Positions 27,336-35,408 of a stretch of 64,000 nucleotides of DNA are shown here, piece by piece (the first letter of the stretch is position 1; each line of letters opens with the position of its first letter). The stretch lies in NCBI RefSeq assembly GCF_013817345.1, contig NZ_JACDCW010000001.1, positions 1-64,000 of the forward strand, written 5' to 3'. Both the position numbers and the translations under genes were made by a program. A model generated the notes under the pieces. It was not told the origin of the DNA, ran no database searches, and saw only the letters and a program-made list of their open reading frames with translations. Source of the DNA: Methylibium sp. Its GTDB lineage: Bacteria > Pseudomonadota > Gammaproteobacteria > Burkholderiales > Burkholderiaceae_C.

Positions 27336-29006
27336 ATGAGCGACGCGCTGCGCTTCGACCACGTGATCATCGGCGCCGGCACCGCCGGCTGCCTGCTCGC
27401 CAACCGGCTCAGCGCCGACCCGGGCAAACGCGTGCTGCTCATCGAGGCGGGCGGGCGCGACAACTACCACTGGATCCACATCCCGGTCGGCTACCTGCAT
27501 TGCATCGGCAACGCGCGCACCGACTGGCTCTACCGCACCGAGCCCGATCCCGGGCTGAACGGCCGCGTGCTGCGCTACCCGCGCGGCAAGGTGCTCGGCG
27601 GCTGCTCCAGCATCAACGGCATGATCTACATGCGCGGGCAATCGCGCGATTACGAACACTGGGCCGACGTGACCGGCGACGACGCCTGGCGCTGGGAGGC
27701 GGTGCTGGCGCGCTTCCGGCAGCACGAGGACCACCATGGCAGCGACGCCGTCGACCCCGGGTTCGCCGCCTTCCACGGGCGCGGCGGCGAATGGCGGGTC
27801 GAGAAGCAGCGCTTGCGCTGGGATCTGCTCGACGCCTTCGCGCTGGCCGCGCAGCAGGCCGGCATCCCGGCGAGCAGCGATTTCAATCGGGGCAACAACG
27901 AGGGCGTCGGGTACTTCGAGGTCAACCAGCGCGCCGGCTGGCGCTGGAACACGGCGCGGGCTTTTCTGCGGCCGGCCTGTCATGGCCGGCCGAACTTCAC
28001 GATGTGGACCGGCGCGCAAGTCTCCCGCTTGCTGCTCGAACGCGGCGGCGACGGTGCGCTGCGTTGCACGGGCTGCGAAGTGCTCACGCCGCAGGGGCTG
28101 CAGACGGTCAAGGTCGACGGCGAAGTGCTGCTTTGCGCGGGCGCGATCGGCTCGCCGCAGTTGCTGCAGCTCTCCGGCATCGGACCGGCCGAGCTGCTTG
28201 CGCAGCGCGGCGTGCCCGTGCAGCGCGCACTCCAGGGCGTTGGCGAAAACCTGCAGGACCACCTGCAGATCCGGGCCGTGTTCAAGGTAACGGGCGCCCG
28301 AGCCGGCCGGCTCACGCTGAACACCCGAGCCGCCTCGTGGTGGGGCAAGGCGCTCATTGGACTGGAGTACGCCGCCCGGCGCAGTGGGCCCATGAGCATG
28401 GCGCCTTCGCAACTCGGCGCCTTCACGCGCTCCTCCCCCGAGCACGCGTGGCCGAACCTCGAATACCACGTGCAGCCGCTGAGCCTGGAGGCCTTCGGCG
28501 AACCGTTGCACGGCTTCGATGCCTTCACCGCGAGCGTGTGCAACCTGAATCCGACCAGCCGCGGCAACGTGCGCATCAAGAGCCCGCGTTTCGAGGACGC
28601 GCCCGCCATTGCGCCGCACTACCTCTCCACCGCCGAGGACCGCCAGGTCGCCGCCGACAGCCTGCGCGTCACGCGGCGCATCGCCGCCCAGCCGGCGCTC
28701 GCCGGCTACCGGCCCGAGGAATTTCGCCCCGGCCTGCGGTACCAGAGCGACGAGGAACTGGCCCAGCTTGCCGGCGACATCGGCACCACCATCTTTCACC
28801 CCGTGGGCACCTGCAGCATGGGCCGCGTCGACGATCCCGATGCGGTGGTCGATGCCCGGCTGCGCGTGCGGGGCGTAAGCGGACTGCGCGTGGTGGACGC
28901 CAGCGTGATGCCGACCATCACGAGCGGCAACACCAACAGCCCCACCTTGATGATCGCGGAGCAGGCAGCAGCCTGGATCGCCGCCGATGGCGGCCACCGG
29001 CGCTGA
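27336..29006 (+). CDS. GMC-family FAD oxidoreductase, choline/alcohol dehydrogenase-like
   Basis: 556-residue flavoprotein. The FAD-binding motif DHVIIGAGTAGCLLANRLS is at the N-terminus. GMC signature 1 is GGCSSINGMIYMRGQ and signature 2 is GAIGSPQLLQLSGIGP. The C-terminal active-site region has HPVGTCSMG and an Asn-rich SGNTNSPTLMIAEQAA. Oxidation of a primary alcohol or choline-like substrate is expected; no betB or betI neighbour is present, so BetA is not supported. The ATG at 27336 is taken because the motif begins about ten residues later. Confidence 0.93.
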   Translation: MSDALRFDHVIIGAGTAGCLLANRLSADPGKRVLLIEAGGRDNYHWIHIPVGYLHCIGNARTDWLYRTEPDPGLNGRVLRYPRGKVLGGCSSINGMIYMRGQSRDYEHWADVTGDDAWRWEAVLARFRQHEDHHGSDAVDPGFAAFHGRGGEWRVEKQRLRWDLLDAFALAAQQAGIPASSDFNRGNNEGVGYFEVNQRAGWRWNTARAFLRPACHGRPNFTMWTGAQVSRLLLERGGDGALRCTGCEVLTPQGLQTVKVDGEVLLCAGAIGSPQLLQLSGIGPAELLAQRGVPVQRALQGVGENLQDHLQIRAVFKVTGARAGRLTLNTRAASWWGKALIGLEYAARRSGPMSMAPSQLGAFTRSSPEHAWPNLEYHVQPLSLEAFGEPLHGFDAFTASVCNLNPTSRGNVRIKSPRFEDAPAIAPHYLSTAEDRQVAADSLRVTRRIAAQPALAGYRPEEFRPGLRYQSDEELAQLAGDIGTTIFHPVGTCSMGRVDDPDAVVDARLRVRGVSGLRVVDASVMPTITSGNTNSPTLMIAEQAAAWIAADGGHRR

Positions 29007-29400
29007 GCCGCAGGGCCGCAGAGCCGCAGCGACGGTGTTGCCGCCATCGGCGTGGCCGGACGATTCGGTGCGCTAGCGAACGCGCGCCGCCGCACATCGG
29101 CCGAAGGTAAACCCCGATGCACCGCCCGACCGCGACTGCCTAAAGTGCGCAGACTCGCGACGGGCCTGCCCGTCTGACGGGGGACCGAGGAGACAAAGCA
29201 AAAAATGGCGGACGATGTTCCGCCGCGACCGACAAAGGTCACACAAACACGGCGCGGGCCCATCCGTCTGCGCTTGAAGAGCGTCGGTACCCCCGGCGCT
29301 CTTTGTTTTGTGGCATCGCGTTCGTTGCCTGCCACCGCAGTTCGGGCCCGGCGCTTGGGCTACCCTCGCCGCCCGTCCTCCTGCCGCTGCGGCGCCCGCC
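29007..29400 (+). other. 394-bp intergenic region with structured RNA candidate
   Basis: No convincing gene. In plus-strand order it has a hairpin GACGGG-CCTG-CCCGTC (29159-29174), a purine-rich stretch GAGGAGACAAAGCAAAAA, a hairpin GGCGGA-CGATGT-TCCGCC (29207-29224) and a terminator-like stem (29277-29309). TAAAGT at about 29141 is a weak -10 candidate. It could encode a small RNA, or be a leader that attenuates the TSUP gene starting at 29401. An ATG at 29205 opens a frame but lacks family resemblance. Confidence 0.45.
29277..29309 (+). terminator. Factor-independent terminator-like stem before the TSUP gene
   Basis: AAGAGCGTCGG (29277-29287) pairs with CCGGCGCTCTT (29293-29303), with one T:G pair, and is followed by TGTTTT. 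The polarity is plus strand. It lies about 270 bases after the GMC oxidoreductase and about 90 bases before the TSUP start, so it ends either the former's message or a short independent transcript. Confidence 0.7.
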
Positions 29401-30162
29401 ATGCTCGACCTCGCCATCGTCACGCTGGCCTCGCTCTTCGCCGGTTTCGTCGACGCCATCGTCGGCGGCGGCGGGCTGATCCTGGTGCCGGCGCTGTTCA
29501 GCGTGTTTCCCAACGCCGCGCCGGCCACCCTGTTCGGCACCAACAAGGGCGCCGCCGTGTGGGGCACGGCCTGGGCGACCGCGCAGTTCGCGCGCCGCGT
29601 CCGGCTGCCCTGGTCCGCCTTGCTGCCGGCCGCTGCCGCGGCACTGATCGGCGCCTTCGCCGGGGCCTGGACGGTCACGCAGATCAGCGCCGACGGCCTG
29701 CGCCGCGCTTTGCCTTTCGTATTGCTGGCGGTGCTGGTCTACACGCTCGCCCGCAAGGACCTCGGCCGCAGTCATGCGCCGCTCCATCACGGGCGCGCTG
29801 AGGCCGGCTGGGCCTCGCTGATCGGCGCGATCGTCGGCTTCTACGACGGGTTCTTCGGCCCCGGCGCCGGCAGCTTCTTCGTCTTCCTGTTCGTGCGCGC
29901 GCTCGGCTACGACTTCCTGCACGCCAGCGCCAGCGCCAAGCTGCTCAACACCGCCACCAACCTCGCTGCACTCGGCGCCTTTGCCTGGACCGGGCACGTG
30001 TGGTGGCACATCGCCGTGGTGATGGCCGTGGCCAACGTGGCGGGCAGCCTCGTCGGCACTCGCTTGGCGCTGCGTCACGGTGCCGGCTTCGTGCGGGTCG
30101 TGTTCATCGTGGTGGTGTCGATGCTGATCCTCAAGACGGCGTTCGACGGCTTCATGCGTTGA
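29401..30162 (+). CDS. TSUP (TauE/SafE)-family sulfite/organosulfur-type permease
   Basis: 253 residues, about eight helices. The N-terminal repeat FAGFVDAIVGGGGLILVPALF and the second-half motif AIVGFYDGFFGPGAGSFFVFLF are the two matching glycine-rich motifs of the TauE/SafE/YfcA family. The family moves sulfur-containing or small organic anions across the inner membrane; the substrate here is unknown. The ATG at 29401 is chosen over the track's upstream start because the first helix begins at once. Confidence 0.9.
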   Translation: MLDLAIVTLASLFAGFVDAIVGGGGLILVPALFSVFPNAAPATLFGTNKGAAVWGTAWATAQFARRVRLPWSALLPAAAAALIGAFAGAWTVTQISADGLRRALPFVLLAVLVYTLARKDLGRSHAPLHHGRAEAGWASLIGAIVGFYDGFFGPGAGSFFVFLFVRALGYDFLHASASAKLLNTATNLAALGAFAWTGHVWWHIAVVMAVANVAGSLVGTRLALRHGAGFVRVVFIVVVSMLILKTAFDGFMR

Positions 30163-30259
30163 AGCGGGCCGACCGGAGCCACCGCCCGGGCTGCATTGCA
30201 CACAAGGCCACGCGGCGTCTCGGCCTGGTCCGCGCCGGGGACCGCAGAATCGCGGTCGA

Positions 30260-31873
30260 ATGACGACGCTCCCCGCCAGACCTGCTTCTCGCCTCTCGCG
30301 ACGACTTGCCGCGGCAATGTGTACGGCCTCGACCGCCGCGGCGATGGTGCTGCCGGCAGCGAGCCTCGCGCAAGACGCCGATCCTTCACACGCACCCGCA
30401 CCGTGCCGCGTCGACGGTCTGCGCCACGAGGTACTGTGCGGCCGGGTATCGCGCCCGCTAGACCCGGCTCAGCCGGCCGGCCGGCGAATCGACGTGCACT
30501 ACGTCGTGGTGCCGGCCACAGCCCTCGCCAAGCGACCCGACCCGGTGTTCTTCTTCGCCGGCGGCCCCGGGCAAAGCGCCATCGCGTTGGCCGGCCGGGT
30601 CATGCCCTTGTTCCAGCGCCTCAACAACCGGCGTGACATCGTCTTCATCGACCAGCGCGGTACCGGCCGCTCGGCGCCGTTGACGTGCGCGAGCGACGAT
30701 GCGCTGCCGCTGGCCGAGCGACTCGATCCGGACCGGGCGATCGCCCGGCTGCACGCCTGCCGCGAAACACTGCAGGCGCTGCCGCACGGCGACCTGCGCC
30801 GCTACACCACCGTCATCGCGACGACGGACGCCGAGGCGGTGCGTGCCGCGCTCGGCGCTCCGCAAGTGAACCTGGTCGGCGGCTCCTACGGCAGCCGTGC
30901 CGCGCTCGACTATCTGCGCCAGTTTCCCGCACGCGTGCGACGCGTCGTGCTCGACGGCGTGGCGCCGCCCGACATGGCGTTGCCGCGCAGCCTGTCGCTC
31001 GATACCGCCGCGGCGCTCGAAGCCTTGTTCGCCGATTGCGCACGGGACGCTGCCTGCACCGCCCGCCACCCGAAACTGCGCGAGCGCTGGCAGACGCTGC
31101 TGGCCAGTCTGCCGGCACGGATGAGCGCCGTGGATCCCGCTACCGGAATCACGAGCACCGTGACGCTGCGCCGGGAGACCGTTGCCGCCGCTGTGCGAGG
31201 GCCGCTCTACGCGCCGGCGCTGGCTGCGGCGCTGCCGTTCGCGATCAACGAGGCGCTGGCCGGGCGTGCTGCGCCGCTGATCGGCTTGGCCGGCAGCCTG
31301 GGCGGCGGCACGCGTGCGCTCGAAACAGCCGAAGGCATGCATTTTTCGGTGGTCTGCGCGGAAGACATGCCGCGGCTCGATGCGCCGCCTGCGACCGGTA
31401 CGAGGTCAGGCGCAACGGCGGACGCCGCAGCAGACGAAACGGTGTGGAACAGGACCGATGCAGCCGCGCCGGCGCAGGCTGCCAATGCGTTCTCGCAGGC
31501 CTTCCTGCGGCCCTACCGCGAGGTGTGCGCTGACTGGCCGCGCAGCGAGGTGCCGCCGGCTTTCTACACACTGCCTCGCAGCACGGTGCCTTTGCTCGCC
31601 TTCAGCGGAACGCTGGACCCGGTGACGCCGCCGCGTCATGGCGAGCGGGTGGTGCGGGCACTGGGCGCGGTGGAATCCGGCGGCAAGGCGCGCCATGTGG
31701 TCGTCGCCAACGTCGGGCATGGAGTGTTCGCGGTCGACTGCACGCGCGAAGTGCTGCAGCGCTTCATCGATGTCGAAAGCGAAGCGGACGCGATGTCGGC
31801 CGACGCTTCGTGCCTGGCCGGGCTGCCGCGGCCACCGGCTTTCGAGCCGCCCCGGCCGGAGTTGGCCGGGTGA
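30260..31873 (+). CDS. Secreted alpha/beta hydrolase, tripeptidyl-aminopeptidase/proline-iminopeptidase-like
   Basis: 537 residues. The signal peptide (LAAAMCTASTAAAMVLPAASLAQD) ends near residue 39. The alpha/beta-hydrolase core has the oxyanion strand FFFAGGPGQSA, FIDQRGTGRSAPL and the nucleophile elbow GGSYGSRAALDYL (Ser catalytic). The C-terminal TAP-like domain VPLLAFSGTLDPVTPP holds the acidic residue, and GHGVFAVDC the His. Exported peptidase or esterase activity is expected. The stop overlaps the next ABC ATPase start (GTGA). Confidence 0.88.
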   Translation: MTTLPARPASRLSRRLAAAMCTASTAAAMVLPAASLAQDADPSHAPAPCRVDGLRHEVLCGRVSRPLDPAQPAGRRIDVHYVVVPATALAKRPDPVFFFAGGPGQSAIALAGRVMPLFQRLNNRRDIVFIDQRGTGRSAPLTCASDDALPLAERLDPDRAIARLHACRETLQALPHGDLRRYTTVIATTDAEAVRAALGAPQVNLVGGSYGSRAALDYLRQFPARVRRVVLDGVAPPDMALPRSLSLDTAAALEALFADCARDAACTARHPKLRERWQTLLASLPARMSAVDPATGITSTVTLRRETVAAAVRGPLYAPALAAALPFAINEALAGRAAPLIGLAGSLGGGTRALETAEGMHFSVVCAEDMPRLDAPPATGTRSGATADAAADETVWNRTDAAAPAQAANAFSQAFLRPYREVCADWPRSEVPPAFYTLPRSTVPLLAFSGTLDPVTPPRHGERVVRALGAVESGGKARHVVVANVGHGVFAVDCTREVLQRFIDVESEADAMSADASCLAGLPRPPAFEPPRPELAG

Positions 31874-32655
31874 TCCGCGCCGAGGCGCTGCACAAGCGCT
31901 TTGCGGTTGCGGCCAAGGGCCTCTTCGGCCGCCGCCGGCCGCCGCCGCTGGTCGCTGTCGCGGACGTCGGCTTCACGGCGACCAATGGCCTCATCACCGG
32001 CCTGCTCGGTCCGAACGGCGCCGGCAAGACCACGACCCTGCGCATGGTGGCCGGGCTGGTCCTGCCGGACGGCGGCCGCATCGATGTCGACGGCATCGAC
32101 GTGACCCGTGACCCGCAAGCCGCCCTGCGCTGCATGGGCGTGCTCGGCGACGGCCGGGGCCTTTACCCGCGGCTCAGCGCCCGCGAGAACATCGTGTACT
32201 ACGCGCGGCTGCACGGGCTCGACCGCGACACCGCTCAGGCCCGCGCCGAGACGCTGGCCGAGACGCTGGACATGAAGCCGCTGCTCGAGCGCCGCACGGA
32301 GGGCTTCAGCCAAGGCGAACGCATGAAGACGGCGCTGGCCCGCGCGCTGGTCCACGACCCCGCCAACATCCTGCTGGACGAGCCGACCAACGGGCTCGAT
32401 GTGCTCTCCACACGCGCCTTGCGCGAGGCGCTGCGCCATCTGTGCAGCCCGGCGGGGGGCTCGAAGTGCATCGTGTTGTCGAGCCACGTGATGCAGGAGG
32501 TCGAGCGGCTGTGCGACCACGTGATCGTGATCGCCGGCGGGCGCACCGTGGCCGAGGGCACGGTGGCGCAGTTGTGCGAGCAGAGCGGCGAAAGCGATCT
32601 GGAGGAAGCGTTCGTGACGCTGGCATTCGGCACTCAGCAGGGCGCCCGCGCATGA
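31870..32655 (+). CDS. natA: ABC transporter ATP-binding protein, NatA-like
   Basis: 261-residue ATPase with Walker A GPNGAGKTTTLRM, signature-like SQGERMKTALARAL, Walker B NILLDEPTNGLD and switch His in VLSSHVMQEVERLCDH. The layout matches NatA of the Na+-extruding NatAB system and its homologues, but the exported substrate may differ. The start is a GTG at 31870 that overlaps the previous stop. It is joined to the permease gene by an ATGA overlap. Confidence 0.85.
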   Translation: MIRAEALHKRFAVAAKGLFGRRRPPPLVAVADVGFTATNGLITGLLGPNGAGKTTTLRMVAGLVLPDGGRIDVDGIDVTRDPQAALRCMGVLGDGRGLYPRLSARENIVYYARLHGLDRDTAQARAETLAETLDMKPLLERRTEGFSQGERMKTALARALVHDPANILLDEPTNGLDVLSTRALREALRHLCSPAGGSKCIVLSSHVMQEVERLCDHVIVIAGGRTVAEGTVAQLCEQSGESDLEEAFVTLAFGTQQGARA

Positions 32656-33845
32656 CGCGCGCGCTACACAAGGGCGACGTGTGGGCCGGCGCCGGCGCCG
32701 TCTTCGTCAAGGAGATCGTCGACGCGCTGCGCGACCGCCGCACGCTCGCCATGGTGCTGGTCAGCTCGGTGTTGCTGGGGCCGCTGGTGCTGGCCTTGCT
32801 GTCGAGCCTGGTCGCGGGACTGGAGGAGCGTGCGGAGCGGCGCGTCGTGGTGGCGGCCGGCATGGAGCACGCGCCGACCCTGCGCAACTTCATCGAGCGC
32901 CAGACCTACCGCATCGAGGCCGCCCCGCCCGATTACGAGGCCCGGCTGAAAGCCTCGACGCTCGGCGAGCCGGTGCTGCTGATCGAGCCCGGTTTCGAGG
33001 CGGGGCTGGCCCGCGGTGAGGCGCCTTCGGTGGCCATCGTCAGTGACAGCAGCAACCGTCAGGCCGAAACCGGTGCCCGCCGGCTGCAGCGTCTGCTCGA
33101 TGGCTTCAACCGCGAGCGCGGCTCCCTGCTGCTGGCGCTGCGCAGCGTGCCGGCGCAGTTGCTGCAGGCGATCGACGTGCAGGATCACGACCTCGCCAAC
33201 ACACGCAGCCGCGCCACGCAGCTCACCGGCATGCTGCCCTTCTTCGTCATCATGGCGGTGCTCTACGGCGCGCTGAACGCGGCGCTCGACACGACGGCCG
33301 GCGAGCGCGAGCGCGGCTCGCTGGAGCCGCTGCTCACCAACCCGGCCTCGCCGATGGCGCTGGTGCTCGGCAAATGGGCGGCCGTGGTCACGGTGGCCAT
33401 GCTGATCGCGCTGCTCAGCGTGCTGAGCTTCCTGCCTGCGCGCCTGCTGATCCAGAGCGAGACCTTGCGTTCTCTGTTCGTGTTCGGCTCGGCCGAGGCG
33501 GCGCGCTTCCTGTTGGTGCTGGTGCCGCTGGCGGCCGGGCTGTCGGCGCTGATGATGGCGGTGGCGATCCGCTGCAAGAGCTTTAAGGAGGCGCAGGCCA
33601 ACAACACGGCGGTGATCCTCGGCGTGTCGCTGATGCCCCTGGTGGCCTTGTTCAATCAGGGTGGAGATGAGCCCTGGTTCGCGTGGGTGCCGGCCTTGGC
33701 GCAGTACACCTTGATGAACCGGGTGTTGCGCGGCGAGGCGCTGGGCACCGCCGATGTGCTGGTCTCGCTGGTCGTGGGCCTCGTGCTCACCGCGTTGTGC
33801 CTGGCCTTCGTGGCGCGGCATCTGCGTTCGGTGGCGGTGCGCTGA
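32652..33845 (+). CDS. natB: ABC transporter permease, NatB-like
   Basis: 397 residues. An N-terminal helix (LAMVLVSSVLLGPLVLALLSSL) precedes an extracytoplasmic domain of about 140 residues. Five to six helices follow from about residue 190 (GMLPFFVIMAVLYGALNAAL), with the conserved GERERGSLEPLL loop typical of ABC-2 permeases. It overlaps its ATPase gene by four bases and forms an exporter with it. Confidence 0.85.
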   Translation: MTRALHKGDVWAGAGAVFVKEIVDALRDRRTLAMVLVSSVLLGPLVLALLSSLVAGLEERAERRVVVAAGMEHAPTLRNFIERQTYRIEAAPPDYEARLKASTLGEPVLLIEPGFEAGLARGEAPSVAIVSDSSNRQAETGARRLQRLLDGFNRERGSLLLALRSVPAQLLQAIDVQDHDLANTRSRATQLTGMLPFFVIMAVLYGALNAALDTTAGERERGSLEPLLTNPASPMALVLGKWAAVVTVAMLIALLSVLSFLPARLLIQSETLRSLFVFGSAEAARFLLVLVPLAAGLSALMMAVAIRCKSFKEAQANNTAVILGVSLMPLVALFNQGGDEPWFAWVPALAQYTLMNRVLRGEALGTADVLVSLVVGLVLTALCLAFVARHLRSVAVR

Positions 33846-33977
33846 AGGGGGTACGCCGGCAGCGCGCTTCACGGCCGCTGCCGCGCGTATCGGCTCGAAC
33901 GCATTAGATCTTCAGTGGATTTGTCGGCGCCCGCGAACGCCGCTGGTTGCTCCGCAGCGTCGCGTACACCGCGCGGT

Positions 33978-34448
33978 TCATGCCAGCGGTATGAAGCCCG
34001 AGTCGCGCGAGCCAGCGCCGCGGCTGCCGAGGCGGCGGGCCGGCGGGGCGTCGCCTGTCGCCCGGTGTCGCTCTTCGCGTTGCGACTCCTCGAGCGCACG
34101 TTGCACCTCCGCCTGCCACGGCAGACCATGAACGATGCCGTTGAGATGCGGCGCGGCTTCGTGCGCGGTGAGCACCTCGCCTTCGTTGCCGATCAGGCGC
34201 AGGTTGGTGATCATCATCATGGGGTCGGCGATGGCAATCACGCCCTGCGCCACTTCGATCCAGTCCCATGACACGCCGGCCGCGCTGTCGGCGGCGCGGC
34301 CGCCCCACACCGTCTGCCCGGTGTACGGCCAATCGGCGTTCAGAGGCAGCGCGACATGCGTGCCAAGATGCACGAAGTGCGGTCTCGATTCGAGAGCCGG
34401 CTGCCACAATACAGGCGGCCACGCGCCCACGGTCCATGCAGGAGTCAT
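33978..34448 (-). CDS. Unrecognised protein divergent from luxR
   Basis: 156 codons. I do not recognise the family. The N-terminal two thirds look like a folded domain rich in Trp and hydrophobic residues (WPYTGQTVWGGRAADS; VSWDWIEVAQGVIAIADP; MMMITNLRLIGNEGEVL). The last 50 residues are polar and Arg-rich, perhaps disordered. There is no signal peptide. It starts 73 bases from the first lux-box-like site and is transcribed away from luxR, so that site could control both. Whether it belongs to the quorum-peptide system is open; an immunity or modification role would be speculation. Confidence 0.55.
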   Translation of the reverse strand: MTPAWTVGAWPPVLWQPALESRPHFVHLGTHVALPLNADWPYTGQTVWGGRAADSAAGVSWDWIEVAQGVIAIADPMMMITNLRLIGNEGEVLTAHEAAPHLNGIVHGLPWQAEVQRALEESQREERHRATGDAPPARRLGSRGAGSRDSGFIPLA

Positions 34449-34520
34449 GATTGAGTCGGGCTTGCGCCCGAAGTCGGTTTTGGTGCTTGCCAGTGTGAAG
34501 CGGCGAGCCGGGCTTGAAAG

Positions 34521-34536
34521 CTGTAAACCTTGTCAG
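34521..34536. promoter_or_regulatory. lux-box-like operator 1 (upstream of luxR)
   Basis: CTGTAAACCTTGTCAG fits the imperfect dyad CTG-N10-CAG of LuxR/LasR/RhlR operators (half sites CTGTAAAC and CTGACAAG). It shares 13 of 16 bases with a second site at 35338-35353. It sits between the luxR-type gene and the divergent unknown gene, so it could give autoregulation and shared control. Binding is inferred. Confidence 0.65.
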
Positions 34537-34548
34537 GGCTGCATCGAA

Positions 34549-34570
34549 CGGTGTGCGATGCCGCACACCG
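34549..34570. repeat. Perfect 22-bp inverted repeat just upstream of luxR
   Basis: CGGTGTGCG and CGCACACCG are separated by ATGC, forming a perfect 9-base dyad that ends 25 bases before the luxR ATG. It may be an operator for another regulator, or an mRNA hairpin close to the ribosome binding site. Its half-sites do not match the lux boxes. Confidence 0.7.
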
Positions 34571-34595
34571 GCACACATTGAACTTGAAGGACGCG

Positions 34596-35309
34596 ATGCT
34601 GCAAGGCAGCTACCAATCGGTTCTCGAAGCGCGCAACCGCGAGGAGTTTCGCAACGAGGTCGTGCGCTTCACGAAGCAGCTGGGCTTCGAGACGGTTGCG
34701 GCAGTGACGATCATTGATCATCACATCGGCGACTCGGAGTTCATCGAAGTCGACAACGCGCCGGACGCCTGGCGCGACGCCATGCAGGATCCGCAAGGCG
34801 GTCAACTCGATCCGGTGATGCAGCATTGCAAACGTCACAGCGTGCCGATCATTTGGGATCAAGGCACCTATGTGTCAGCGGGCCAAGGGGCGCTTTGGGA
34901 AATTCAGGCGCGCTATGGATACCGTGCCGGCATTTGCCTCGCGCTGCATATGCCGGACGGCAGGCACTTCATGCTGGGTGTCGACCGCGATCAGGCCTTG
35001 CCGAACGATCGCGCCGAAGTCACGCGCATCGTTGCCGACTTGCAGCTCTTCGCCGTTCATGCGCAGGACACCGCCATGCGCGTGTTGGTCCCCGAGCGAT
35101 TGCAGCCTGAACGGCCGAAGCTCACTCCTCGAGAGCTCGACAGTTTGCGCTGGACCATGGAAGGCAAAACTGCTTGGGAGGTCGGCGCCGTACTCGGCAT
35201 CACAGAACGAACCGCCGTCTTGCATGTGAGCAACGCGATGCACAAACTCGGCTGCAACAACAAGCACCAAGCGGTGCTCAAAGCGCTGCGGCTCGGTTTG
35301 ATCCGTTGA
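34596..35309 (+). CDS. LuxR-family transcriptional regulator with autoinducer-binding domain (LuxR solo)
   Basis: 237 residues. Residues 1-165 look like an acyl-homoserine-lactone-binding domain. They include DAWRDAMQDPQGGQLDPVMQ and IIWDQGTYVS, carrying the family's Trp/Asp pocket pattern. The C-terminal LuxR helix-turn-helix is TPRELDSLRWTMEGKTAWEV followed by LGITERTAVLHVSNAMHKLG. No luxI synthase is in the window. The ATG at 34596 follows GAAGGA at good spacing; the track start at 34530 lies in the upstream palindrome. It likely activates the downstream peptide-exporter operon through the lux-box-like sites. Confidence 0.92.
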   Translation: MLQGSYQSVLEARNREEFRNEVVRFTKQLGFETVAAVTIIDHHIGDSEFIEVDNAPDAWRDAMQDPQGGQLDPVMQHCKRHSVPIIWDQGTYVSAGQGALWEIQARYGYRAGICLALHMPDGRHFMLGVDRDQALPNDRAEVTRIVADLQLFAVHAQDTAMRVLVPERLQPERPKLTPRELDSLRWTMEGKTAWEVGAVLGITERTAVLHVSNAMHKLGCNNKHQAVLKALRLGLIR

Positions 35310-35337
35310 GTTGACGTAACTCAGGGTTTACCCGCCC

Positions 35338-35353
35338 CTGTAAGAGTTGTCAG
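35338..35353 (+). promoter_or_regulatory. lux-box-like operator 2 (upstream of the small peptide and exporter)
   Basis: CTGTAAGAGTTGTCAG is the partner of the site before luxR and shows the same CTG-N10-CAG dyad. If bound at -42.5, as lux boxes usually are, transcription would start near 35388. TTCAAT at 35377-35382 would then be the -10 element and the small ORF would begin about 20 bases later. Geometry is consistent; use is inferred. Confidence 0.7.
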
Positions 35354-35408
35354 TACCCTCTGCCATCTGGCGCTGCTTCAATCTGGGCATTGCATTCATT
35401 GCGGATGC

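Noticed and set aside
27096-28997. 633-codon minus-strand ORF opposite the GMC oxidoreductase
   Set aside because: A high-GC shadow: composition-driven residues, no domain, and the opposite strand carries clear GMC signatures.
34135-34581. Plus-strand ORF ending in a Cys-rich tail before luxR
   Set aside because: The reading frame runs through the palindrome and lux-box-like site; Cys-containing residues arise by chance and no homologous pattern is visible.
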